Under the pieces are notes generated by a model. That model saw nothing but the letters and a program-made list of their open reading frames with translations, had not been told where the DNA came from and did no database searches. This document shows positions 17,888 through 25,560 of a DNA stretch of 64,000 nucleotides, in pieces. The stretch comes from Nannocystis pusilla. Its GTDB lineage: Bacteria > Myxococcota_A > Polyangia > Nannocystales > Nannocystaceae. Numbering within the stretch: position 1 is the stretch's first letter; each line of letters begins with the position of its first letter. Made by a program: the position numbers and the translations under genes. The stretch is taken from the NCBI RefSeq assembly GCF_020073745.1, contig NZ_JAIRAU010000049.1:119174-183173 (forward strand), in the 5' to 3' direction.

Positions 17888-19474
17888 CTACGTGGCGAGC
17901 AGGCGGAACAGATCGTCGAGATCGATCGGCTTGACGAGGTGGGCCATGAAGCCGGCCTCGAGCGAGCGCCGGCGGTCCTCGGGCTGCCCGTAGCCGGTCA
18001 TGGCCACGAGGCGCGTGCGCAGGTCGGGCTCGGACTGGAGGATCTGCGCGACGCGGTAGCCGTCGAGGCCGGGCAGGCTGATGTCGATGAGCGCGAGCTC
18101 GGGGTGGGCGGCGCGGATCCGCTCGAGGCCCTCGTGACCGCTCTCGGCGACCTCGACGCGGTGCCCGAGCAGCTCGAGCTGGTCGGCGAGCGTGGCCCGG
18201 ATGTCGGGGTTGTCGTCGACGATGAGGATGTGACGCGAGAGGTCGGTGGCCACCGCGGCGGCGCGCGGGGCCGGAGCCTCGACCGGGGCGCCGGCGAGCA
18301 GCGGCAGGCGGACGATGAACTCGGCCCCCTGCCCCTCGCCGCGGCTGTGCGCCGTGACGCTGCCGCCGTGGAGCTCGGCGAGCCGCTTGACCATGGCCAG
18401 GCCGACGGCGAAGCCGCCCTCGGCGCGGTCGCGGGCGCGGTCGGAGTGGACGAAGAGCTCGAAGATCCGCGGCAGCAGCTCGGGGCGGATCCCGCGGCCG
18501 TGGTCGCGCACCCGCAGCTCGAGGGTGTCGCCGTCCCGGGCGGCGATCAGGTGGATCGTGCCGCCGGCGTCGGTGCAGCGCGCGGCGTTGTTGAGCAGGT
18601 TGACGAGCATCTGCGCGACGCGGTCGGGGTCGGCGACCAGCTCGACGCGGTGGTCGGGCAGCTGGATCTCGAGGCGGTGCCGGCGATCGCTGAGCAGCGG
18701 CTGGCTCATCTGCGCCGCCTGCTGCACGACGCCGGCGAGATCGACGTTCTGGTGGTGCAGCTCGATGGTGCCGGCGGTGTAGCGCGAGGCCTCGAGCAGG
18801 CCGTCGACGAGGCGCACGAGGTGCTGGACCTGCCGCTCCATGGCCTGGCGCGCCCGCTCGAGCTGCAAGGTGCCGGGCTGGGCGCGGCGCAGGGTCTCGA
18901 GGGCGGTGGCGATCGGCGTCAGCGGGTTGCGCAGCTCGTGCGCCATGACGGCCATGAATTCGTCCTTGCGCCGGTCGGCCTCGGCGAGCACCTGCGCGCG
19001 CGCCTCGAGCTCGGCGACGGCGAGTCTCCGCTCGTGGGCCTGTCGCTCGGCGATCCGCAGCTGCTCGGCCTGGCGCCGGACCTCCTCGGTCTTGCGGTAC
19101 AGGTCGGCGAACACGGCGACCTTGGAGCGCAGGATCTCGGGGACGATCGGCTTGAACAGGAAGTCGACCGCGCCGAGGGCGTAACCGCGGTGGACCTGGG
19201 TGTCGCTGCGGTTGAACGCGGTGAGGAAGATGATCGGGATCCGCCGCGAGCGCTCGCGGCCGCGGATCATGGCGGCCGTCTCGAAGCCGTCCATGTCGGG
19301 CATCTGGATGTCGAGGATGATGAGCGCGAAGTCCTGCTCCAGCAGGCACTTGAGGGCGTCGACGCCGGACCGGGCCTTGACGAAGCGCGCGCCGATGTCC
19401 GACAGCAGCGCCTCGAGGGCGAGGAGGTTGTTCGGGTTGTCGTCGACCAGCAGGATGTCTACGGGCGCTTCCAC
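17888..19474 (-). CDS. REC-histidine kinase-REC hybrid protein
   Basis: 528 residues. The N-terminal receiver (about 5-125) has D-D-N at its acidic pocket, phospho-acceptor D55 and K108 in F-K-P. A short helical linker leads to HisKA with A-H-E-L-R-N-P-L (His179). The ATPase domain contains N-L-L-N-N-A-A-R and D-H-G-R-G-I. The C-terminal receiver starts H-I-L-I-V-D-D-N and holds A-L-I-D-I-S-L-P. It has no membrane segment. It probably receives phosphate from another kinase and passes it on, first in an operon with the larger hybrid kinase and CheR. The ATP-lid segment G-G-F-A-V-G-L-A-M-V replaces one Gly of the usual G-x-G-L-G box. Confidence 0.88.
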   Translation of the reverse strand: MEAPVDILLVDDNPNNLLALEALLSDIGARFVKARSGVDALKCLLEQDFALIILDIQMPDMDGFETAAMIRGRERSRRIPIIFLTAFNRSDTQVHRGYALGAVDFLFKPIVPEILRSKVAVFADLYRKTEEVRRQAEQLRIAERQAHERRLAVAELEARAQVLAEADRRKDEFMAVMAHELRNPLTPIATALETLRRAQPGTLQLERARQAMERQVQHLVRLVDGLLEASRYTAGTIELHHQNVDLAGVVQQAAQMSQPLLSDRRHRLEIQLPDHRVELVADPDRVAQMLVNLLNNAARCTDAGGTIHLIAARDGDTLELRVRDHGRGIRPELLPRIFELFVHSDRARDRAEGGFAVGLAMVKRLAELHGGSVTAHSRGEGQGAEFIVRLPLLAGAPVEAPAPRAAAVATDLSRHILIVDDNPDIRATLADQLELLGHRVEVAESGHEGLERIRAAHPELALIDISLPGLDGYRVAQILQSEPDLRTRLVAMTGYGQPEDRRRSLEAGFMAHLVKPIDLDDLFRLLAT

Positions 19475-19772
19475 CAGGTGTGCTCCCCTCCTGAGACGAG
19501 CGTATCGATGATCGTTCCAACTTGGCGGGCACGCCGAGGCTGATGAAAGATCATGTCCTCACGCTGGCCGCTCGGTCAGCTCGCGCGACAGGGCTCGAGT
19601 GCGGGGTCAGCGCACATCGCGCACCCGCCTGTTTGCCCGCCGAACGCGGCGATGACGGTGTTCGGAAGACCGGTGGGCGCAACCCGAGGGGTCCGGCGGC
19701 GCGGCCGCTCGGGGTTCGCCCCGGGGTCGACCGCACGCGCTGAAACGGATCGGCCTGACCCCCAACCTCGAC

Positions 19773-20645
19773 TCAGGCGGCCCTGGTTGTGCCGCGATTG
19801 ACGAGGTAACCGAACGCGGCCGCGGTGAAGAACATGATGAGGCTGTAGACGGCCGGCGGCACCGCCATGGCGCTGTTGTTGAGCAAGGTCGGGGCGCTGG
19901 CGATCGCGATCGCCAGGGTGCCGTTGTGGATCCCGATCTCCATGCCGATGGCGACGGCCTGGCGCCTGGGCAGGCGCACGACCAGCGGCACGAGGTAGCC
20001 GACGGCCATGCTGACGAGGTTGAAGGCCAGGGCGGCGAGGCCGACCTGCTGGAAGTACTCGACGACGTGGGCGCGCTCCTTGGCGACCGTGGCGGCGATG
20101 ACGAGCAGGAGGAACACGGCCGAGAGGATCTTGACCGGCTTCTCCAGGCGGGCGGCGCCGGCCGGCTTCTTGCTGCGCACGAACATGCCGATGGCCACCG
20201 GCACGAGCACGATGGCGAACACCTGGATGACCTTGTCGAACTGCAGCGGGATGACCTTGCCCTCGCCCATGAAGTGCACGAGCGAGTAGTTGACGATGAA
20301 CGGCAAGGTCAGCAGCGAGAGCACGCTGTTGACGGCGGTCAGGGTGACGTTCAGCGCCACGTCGCCCTTGGCGAGGTGGCTGAACAGGTTGGCCGTGGCG
20401 CCGCCCGGCGAGGCCGACAACAACATCAAGCCGACGGCCAGCGCGGGCGGGAGGTCGAAGCCGGTGGCGATCGCGAAGCAGACGACCGGCAAGACGAGCA
20501 TCTGACAGAAGAGCCCGACGAACACCGGCTTCGGCATCAAGACGACGCGCTTGAAGTCCTCGAGCGTGAGGCTGAGGCCGAGGCCCAACATGATGACGCC
20601 GAGCGCGATGGGCATCAGGACCGCAGTAAGAACGTTCGACTCCAC
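19773..20645 (-). CDS. Bile acid:sodium symporter (BASS) family transporter
   Basis: 290 residues from the GTG at 20645. I prefer this over the longer frame because GGAGG lies 6 bp upstream. Nine to ten hydrophobic helices are present. Family marks are M-L-G-L-G-L-S-L-T-L-E-D-F at the N-terminus, L-S-A-S-P-G-G-A-T-A-N-L-F-S-H-L-A-K-G-D (sodium/substrate site) and M-E-I-G-I-H-N-G-T-L-A in the second half. Known members move organic anions with sodium; the substrate is unknown. It stands alone, about 300 bp downstream of the kinase operon start. That gap holds only a half-site of the palindrome. Confidence 0.88.
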   Translation of the reverse strand: MESNVLTAVLMPIALGVIMLGLGLSLTLEDFKRVVLMPKPVFVGLFCQMLVLPVVCFAIATGFDLPPALAVGLMLLSASPGGATANLFSHLAKGDVALNVTLTAVNSVLSLLTLPFIVNYSLVHFMGEGKVIPLQFDKVIQVFAIVLVPVAIGMFVRSKKPAGAARLEKPVKILSAVFLLLVIAATVAKERAHVVEYFQQVGLAALAFNLVSMAVGYLVPLVVRLPRRQAVAIGMEIGIHNGTLAIAIASAPTLLNNSAMAVPPAVYSLIMFFTAAAFGYLVNRGTTRAA

Positions 20646-20744
20646 GCGAGACCTCCGACGTTCGCACGATACCCCGACGCCCCGGCTCGTCGCCATTGGC
20701 GGTGAGCATGCGGGCGCGCGAGTCCGCGCCGAATGGGAGGTGGG

Positions 20745-21464
20745 TCAGTCGAGACCCAGGCGCTGCATGTCGTCCTCGTCGAGGCCGAAGTAGTGGCCGA
20801 TCTCGTGGAGGATGGTGACCTCCACCTGCTCGCGCAGCTCGTCCTCGTCGGCGAACATGGCCAGCAGGTTGGCGTAATAGAGGACGATCCGGCTGGGGGC
20901 CGCAGCCGCCTCGATGCCGCGCTGATGGAAGTGGTCGGGGCCCTCGAACAGGCCGAGGGCCCGCGGGTCGAAGCCGTCCTGCACGAGGTACTTGGCCGGC
21001 CGGGCCTCGAGCACCACGGGGACGTTGCCGAGGCGCTGCTTGAACTCTTCGGGCAGGTCCTCGAGGACAGACTCGGCGACGCCGGCGATGAAGCGCTGGT
21101 CCGCTTTGGTGCCGATGCCGGCGCCGATGTCGTCGTGGGCGTCGAGCCGCAGGACCTCGAGGTAATGGCGGATCATCGCCGGGCGCTGGTCCATGGCCTC
21201 GTAGACCTGGGCGAGCGCGTGGTGGGCGTCGGCGAACCGGGCGTCGCGCTCGAGCGCGCGGCGGAAGTGGGGCCCGGCGGCCTCGGGGCCCTCGACGGCC
21301 CACACGAGGTCGCCGCGGAAGTAGTGGATCTCGGGGTGATCCTGCCAGTCGGGGCTGGCCTCGTCGAGCAGCTCCAGCGCCTCGGCAGGGTCGTCGTTGG
21401 CGACGTCGGCGACGTCGTCGAGGAAGGCGTGGAGGGCGGGGTCTTCCGGGGGCCGGTTCTTCAC
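20745..21464 (-). CDS. TPR-containing metallopeptidase-family (zincin) protein
   Basis: 239 residues from a GTG at 21464 that overlaps the upstream stop by 4 bp (GTGA), so translation is coupled. The N-terminal half shows TPR-like helices (A-L-E-L-L-D-E-A, A-G-P-H-F-R-R-A-L-E-R-D, A-H-H-A-L-A-Q-V-Y-E). The C-terminal part reads R-I-V-L-Y-Y-A-N-L and T-I-L-H-E-I-G-H-Y-F-G-L-D-E-D-D, the H-E-x-x-H zinc motif of the PF06262-type family of small bacterial zincins. It is likely cytoplasmic, since no signal is seen. The partner gene encodes an NlpC/P60 lipoprotein. The substrate is unknown. Confidence 0.8.
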   Translation of the reverse strand: MKNRPPEDPALHAFLDDVADVANDDPAEALELLDEASPDWQDHPEIHYFRGDLVWAVEGPEAAGPHFRRALERDARFADAHHALAQVYEAMDQRPAMIRHYLEVLRLDAHDDIGAGIGTKADQRFIAGVAESVLEDLPEEFKQRLGNVPVVLEARPAKYLVQDGFDPRALGLFEGPDHFHQRGIEAAAAPSRIVLYYANLLAMFADEDELREQVEVTILHEIGHYFGLDEDDMQRLGLD

Positions 21465-22936
21465 GGGCGGGGCTCCGTTGCAGCGGGCGGGGCGAGGACG
21501 GTGATCCTGGAGATCCGCTGGATGAAGGCGGTGCGCGAGGTGCCGCGCCCGAGCTCGAGGTCGCTGACGTGGACGCCGTCGACCCGCAGCAGGGTCTCGC
21601 GCTCGCCCGCGGGGGCGCCGTCGGTCCGCCCGGGGCACGGGACCAGGTACTCGGCGAACGAGTGGATCGCCATCGGCGCGCCGGCGTCGTCGCGGCCGAG
21701 GTAGAGCATGATGTGACCGGGGAAGTGCAGCAGGACGACGCCCCGCCGGTGCGCGGCGTCGATCCGGCGCAGCCGCTCGGGCTCGGGCAGGTCGGGCGGG
21801 AGCTCCTCGACCTGCCCGGCCAGCGCCTGGTCGCTGGTGTGGCGCGGCAGGACCAGACCGAGCCCGCCGAACATGTCCATGAGGTAGCGCGAGCAGTCGC
21901 GGCCGCCGGCGTAGTCGCCCCAGCCATAGGGGCGGTGGAGGTACGAGAAGGCGTCGGTGAGCACGGCGCGGCGGGTCAGCGGCCGCTCGGGCGCCGAGAC
22001 CCGCGCGGGGTCGACGAAGCGCACGGCGACGCCGCCGGGGCCGGCCACCAGCGCCTCGCGCCGGCCCGAGGCGGTCGGCATGAGGCTGGCGAATGGGACA
22101 TGAATGTCGGTACCTTGCCCATCGGACAGGTCGAAGTCCTGGCCGGCGCGGACGAACGGACCGTCGATGAAGCGGCGGGCGATCTTGGGCTCGAGCGGCG
22201 GCGAGAGGCGGGCGTCGGCGAGGTCGATCCAGCCCATGACGTAGGTGGTGCGGGCGAGCGCGAGGCCGCCGTCCCAGGGGCGGAGGATCTGCAGCGGCTC
22301 CTGGGCGCGGGCCATGCTGCACAGGTTGCGGTCGAAGGCGGGGTCGCGGCTCGGGGTGTAGTACGGCTCGCGCTGCGGGGCGCAGTGGATCGGGACCAGG
22401 TCGAGGGCGACGCGGACCTCGGTGGGCAGGTCGGTGAAGGCGCGCGCGTCGAGGGTCGGCGTGAGCGCGGCGATCTGCTCCGGCGGCAGCGGGGTGCCGT
22501 CGCCGCGCACGTAGGCGGCCGACTCGAACTTGCCGCGCAGGTAGCCGAGGCGGGTGTTGAGGTCGTCGGCGAGGCGCGCCGGATCGACGGGCGCGAGCAG
22601 GTCGGCGCGGGCGCTGGCGCCGAAGACGTCGCGGCGACCGATCCGCGCGTTGAAGGCGGCCAGCTCGGCAGGGGTGAAGAGCGGACGGTCGAGGTCGGCG
22701 ACCGCGGCGGTGCGCGTGAGCCAGTAGTCGAGCTGCTCGTGCTCGGGCCGGGTGCGCGGGAGCGGGTCGACGGCCACGCCGGTGGCCGGACAGTCGGTCG
22801 CCGACTCGCCGGCCGCTGCCGCCCGCGCCACGGGGGCCGGCGGCGGGGCCTGCGGGGCCGGCTCGGGCGGTGGGGTGCCGCAGGCGAACACGAACAGGCC
22901 GCCGAGCAGGACACCGTGGGTGCGAGAGGAATTCAC
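21461..22936 (-). CDS. NlpC/P60-family lipoprotein with SH3-like region (cell-wall hydrolase)
   Basis: 491 residues. A lipobox F-A-C (MNSSRTHGVLLGGLFVFAC) and a Pro/Ala linker lead into a helical region and SH3b-like strands. The catalytic domain has Y-G-W-G-D-Y-A-G-G-R-D-C-S-R with C348, and the His region reads F-P-G-H-I-M-L-Y-L-G. Such enzymes cut peptide stems of peptidoglycan, here probably at the outer membrane's inner face. The 3' end overlaps the zincin gene. A palindrome relic at about 22094-22134 is read in frame (F-D-L-S-D-G-Q-G-T-D-I-H-V) in the SH3-like part. Confidence 0.82.
   Translation of the reverse strand: MNSSRTHGVLLGGLFVFACGTPPPEPAPQAPPPAPVARAAAAGESATDCPATGVAVDPLPRTRPEHEQLDYWLTRTAAVADLDRPLFTPAELAAFNARIGRRDVFGASARADLLAPVDPARLADDLNTRLGYLRGKFESAAYVRGDGTPLPPEQIAALTPTLDARAFTDLPTEVRVALDLVPIHCAPQREPYYTPSRDPAFDRNLCSMARAQEPLQILRPWDGGLALARTTYVMGWIDLADARLSPPLEPKIARRFIDGPFVRAGQDFDLSDGQGTDIHVPFASLMPTASGRREALVAGPGGVAVRFVDPARVSAPERPLTRRAVLTDAFSYLHRPYGWGDYAGGRDCSRYLMDMFGGLGLVLPRHTSDQALAGQVEELPPDLPEPERLRRIDAAHRRGVVLLHFPGHIMLYLGRDDAGAPMAIHSFAEYLVPCPGRTDGAPAGERETLLRVDGVHVSDLELGRGTSRTAFIQRISRITVLAPPAATEPRP
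22094..22134. repeat. Degenerate palindrome copy inside NlpC/P60 gene
   Basis: GGGACATG, AATGTC and GGACAGGTC half-sites in a 40-bp stretch. The symmetry is only partial. Confidence 0.4.
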
Positions 22937-23067
22937 GGGCCGCTCGCAGTGTACGCGAGTCGGCTGGACGAGGAGAAATTCGCGGCCGAGCGGGCACAGA
23001 CGCGCGGGGAGTGGGCGGCCGCGAAGGCGCGGCGCTGGCGGAGAGCACGGCCGGCGCGAAAGCTGGT

Positions 23068-24549
23068 ATGAGGTCGCTCGTGCGCTCTCCCGGGCGATCC
23101 GGCGCGAGACCGAACCGGCGCCTCGGCGTGACGGCGTGGGCGGCGTTGACGCTGGCGTGCGCGGGGCGGCCGCCGGAGGAGGGCGGGCGCGCGGCGGAAG
23201 CTGGCGCGAGGGACAGGTCGGACGACGACGCGGGCCCGCCGGCGCAGGCGACCGCGGGGCTGACCGACGCGGGGCCGGCTGCGAGCGCGAAACCAGGCGA
23301 CGCGGGGGCGATCGCGACGACGGGCGCCGGGGGGGCGCGTCCGGAGAGTGTCTCTTCGGACATGCTCGCTTCGACAGGTGCTTCGGGGCATGTCGTAAAG
23401 GACCTACCCGCGACCGCCGGCGCTCCCCTGCCCGCTCCGCGGCCGATGCCGGCCGGGTACCTCGGCTTCGCGCGGGCGTGCGAGCCGGGCGAGCGGATCG
23501 TGGTGGCGGCGGTGGGCGACCTGCTGCTGCACCACGAGCTGCAGATCCAGGCGACGGCGGCGAAGCAGCGGTTCCGCGTGCTGTGGGCCGGGGTCGAGGA
23601 CCTGCTGGGCGCGGCCGACCTGACCTACGCGAACCTCGAGGTGCCGCTGGCGGCCGGGGTGCTGCGCTCGGGCGAGGAGGTCGCGGACCCGGGGCTGGTG
23701 TTCGACCGCAAGGTCTACACCGCCTACCCGCGCTTCAACGTCCACCCGTCGCTGGCGCTCGACCTGGTGGCCAGCGGCGTCGACGTGGTGTCGACCGCGA
23801 ACAACCACGCGCTCGACCGCGGGCCGCTCGGGGTCGACAAGACGCTGGCGGCGCTGGCCGCGGCCAAGCTGCCGCACACCGGGACGCGCGCGCGCACCAA
23901 GCCGGGGCCGTGGCACGCGGTGACGAGGGCGGGGAATTTCACGGTGGCGTGGCTGGCGTGCACCCTGCACACCAACCGGATCGCCGACGAGGCGGGTCAG
24001 GTGCTGCGCTGCTTCGACTCGCCCACGGCGGTGGCCGACCGCGTGCGCGAGCTGGCGCGGACGCCGGGGATCGACGCGGTGATCGTGACGCCGCACTGGG
24101 GCAAGGAGTACGCGCCGACGGCGACGCCGCAGCAGACCGAGTTCGCCCGCCGCTGGGCCGAGGCCGGAGCGACGGCGATCGTCGGCAGCCACCCGCACGT
24201 GCTGCAGCCGTGGGAGTTGCTGACGACCAGCGACGGGCGCGAGGTGCTGGTCGCCTACTCGCTCGGCAACTTCGTCAGCCACCAGCCGGAGCTGCCCAAG
24301 CGCTCGACGGCGATCGTGTACTTCGGGCTCGGCAAGGCCGAGGCGGGCCCGGCGTTCGTCACCGGGGCCGGCTACGTGCCGGTCCACGTGCGCCAGACCG
24401 GCGACGAGTTCTTCGCCGAGGCGATCGACCGCGTCGGCGGTCCAGCCGACAGCCGCGCGCACGTCGTCGCCAACTTCGGCGCGGCCAACCTGCTGGCCGC
24501 CGACGCGCCGATCGAGGTGACGCCGCAGTGCCGGCCGCCGCGCCAGTGA
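23068..24549 (+). CDS. CapA-family (poly-gamma-glutamate capsule type) metallophosphatase-like lipoprotein
   Basis: 493 residues from the ATG at 23068, which gives a signal ending T-L-A-C. A long Ala/Gly/Asp linker follows, then the domain: A-A-V-G-D-L-L-L-H near its start, T-Y-A-N-L-E-V-P, S-T-A-N-N-H-A-L-D-R-G, V-I-V-T-P-H-W-G-K-E-Y and V-G-S-H-P-H-V-L-Q-P. These are the metal-binding motifs of PGA_cap (CapA/YwtB). Relatives act in surface polymer assembly, although many myxobacterial copies have no assigned role. Palindrome copies at 23348-23402 are read in frame in the linker (S-S-D-M-L-A, G-H-V-V-K-D). The start is divergent from the NlpC gene. Confidence 0.8.
   Translation: MRSLVRSPGRSGARPNRRLGVTAWAALTLACAGRPPEEGGRAAEAGARDRSDDDAGPPAQATAGLTDAGPAASAKPGDAGAIATTGAGGARPESVSSDMLASTGASGHVVKDLPATAGAPLPAPRPMPAGYLGFARACEPGERIVVAAVGDLLLHHELQIQATAAKQRFRVLWAGVEDLLGAADLTYANLEVPLAAGVLRSGEEVADPGLVFDRKVYTAYPRFNVHPSLALDLVASGVDVVSTANNHALDRGPLGVDKTLAALAAAKLPHTGTRARTKPGPWHAVTRAGNFTVAWLACTLHTNRIADEAGQVLRCFDSPTAVADRVRELARTPGIDAVIVTPHWGKEYAPTATPQQTEFARRWAEAGATAIVGSHPHVLQPWELLTTSDGREVLVAYSLGNFVSHQPELPKRSTAIVYFGLGKAEAGPAFVTGAGYVPVHVRQTGDEFFAEAIDRVGGPADSRAHVVANFGAANLLAADAPIEVTPQCRPPRQ
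23348..23402. repeat. Two palindrome copies in the linker of the CapA-like gene
   Basis: GTGTCTC-TTCG-GACATGC at 23348-23365 and GACAGGTG-CTTCG-GGGCATGTC at 23373-23394, both with TTCG in the loop. A trailing GGACC lies at 23400-23404. Confidence 0.7.
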
Positions 24550-24561
24550 GGGCGCATCGGA

Positions 24562-24616
24562 TGGATATGTCCTTCGGGACATGTTTATGTCCGCAAAGGA
24601 CATGTTAGACATGTCT
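24562..24616. terminator. Tandem palindromes between convergent genes, probable bidirectional terminator
   Basis: ATATGTCC-TTCG-GGACATGT at 24565-24584 is followed by TATGTCC-GCAAA-GGACATGTTA and a half-site GACATGTC. Both hairpins lie in the gap between the CapA-like and PPK2 genes, which converge. Confidence 0.65.
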
Positions 24617-24633
24617 CGGAGGGGCGGCGGTCG

Positions 24634-25437
24634 TCAGACGATCTTCACGCCCTCGAGGCCGGGCGGGCTCGCGGGGTACTGCAGGTCCATGCGCTCGAGG
24701 GCGCGGATGATGATGCGGGCGACCAGCCAGTTGCGGAACCACTTGCGGTCGGCGGGGATGATGTACCAGGGCGCGTCCTCGGTCGCGGTGCGGGCGAAGA
24801 TCTGCTGGTAGCAGGCGGTGAACTCGTCCCAGGCGGCGCGGGCCTCGAGGTCGTGCGGGTCGAACTTCCACCGCTTCTCGGGGCTGTCGAGCCGCTCCTG
24901 CAGGCGCTCGCGCTGCTCGTCCTTGCTGATGTGGAGGAAGAACTTGAGGACGCAGGTGCCCGAGTCGTGCAGCAGCTCCTCGAAGCGGCGGATGTGGTCG
25001 TAGCGCGGCTCGATGACGTGCTTCGGTTGCAGCTTCTCGACCGTCGGGACCAGGATGTCCTCGTAGTGCGAGCGGTTGAAGATGGCGACGTGGCCGGCGG
25101 GCGGGACGTGGTGGTGGATCCGCCACAGGAAGTCGTGCGCCCGCTCGAGCTCGTTCGGCGCCTTGAACGCGATCACGTGGGTGCCGAGCGGGTTGAAGCC
25201 GCCCGCCACGTGCTTGATCGTGCCGTCCTTGCCGCTGGCGTCGCGGCCCTGGAGGACCAGCAGCAGCGAGCGCTTGTTCTCGGCGTAGAGGCACTGCTGC
25301 AGGTCCTGCATGCGCCGCAGCAGGGCGGGCAGCTCGGCCTCGGCCTCGGCCCGCTCGAGCCCGCCGTTGTCGCCGGGCTCGCACTCGCTGAGCTTGACCC
25401 TCCCGGCCCCGCGCACCCGGTAGTCGTCGAGATCCAT
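24634..25437 (-). CDS. ppk2: Polyphosphate kinase 2 family protein
   Basis: 267 residues, normal for the one-domain PPK2 group. The P-loop G-R-D-A-S-G-K-D-G lies at 64-72. The lid and Walker B region contain A-I-F-N-R-S-H-Y-E-D-I-L-V, and the C-terminal half has C-V-L-K-F-F-L-H-I-S-K-D-E-Q and P-A-D-R-K-W-F-R-N. These enzymes transfer phosphate between polyphosphate and nucleoside mono- or diphosphates in the cytoplasm; the nucleotide preference cannot be read here. The gene stands alone, with palindrome groups on both sides (24562-24616 and 25512-25560). Confidence 0.92.
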   Translation of the reverse strand: MDLDDYRVRGAGRVKLSECEPGDNGGLERAEAEAELPALLRRMQDLQQCLYAENKRSLLLVLQGRDASGKDGTIKHVAGGFNPLGTHVIAFKAPNELERAHDFLWRIHHHVPPAGHVAIFNRSHYEDILVPTVEKLQPKHVIEPRYDHIRRFEELLHDSGTCVLKFFLHISKDEQRERLQERLDSPEKRWKFDPHDLEARAAWDEFTACYQQIFARTATEDAPWYIIPADRKWFRNWLVARIIIRALERMDLQYPASPPGLEGVKIV

Positions 25438-25511
25438 GCGCTGTTCTTGCGCGATCGCCGGCGAAAGTCCAACGGCCGCTCGCCGACGCGCCGGGCGCTG
25501 GCGAGCGCGCG

Positions 25512-25560
25512 AGGACAGGCTGTCCCTTCGGGCATGGCCGATCGGACATGCCCGAAAGTT
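25512..25560. repeat. Palindrome group between PPK2 and the repeat lipoprotein
   Basis: GGACAGGC-TGTCCC-TTCG-GGCATG and GGACATGCCCGAAAG occupy almost the entire gap. The stop codon of the next gene begins at the following base. Confidence 0.65.

Noticed and set aside
19475..19772. Short plus- and minus-strand frames between the kinase operon and the BASS gene
   Set aside because: All are Arg/Pro-rich with no motif, ribosome-binding site or hydrophobic helix; I regard the gap as non-coding.
24562..24616. Clustered ACATGTCC palindromes as a small CRISPR or insertion-sequence end
   Set aside because: Spacing is irregular, half-sites vary, there is no transposase or target duplication, and the same motif is spread over the whole window.
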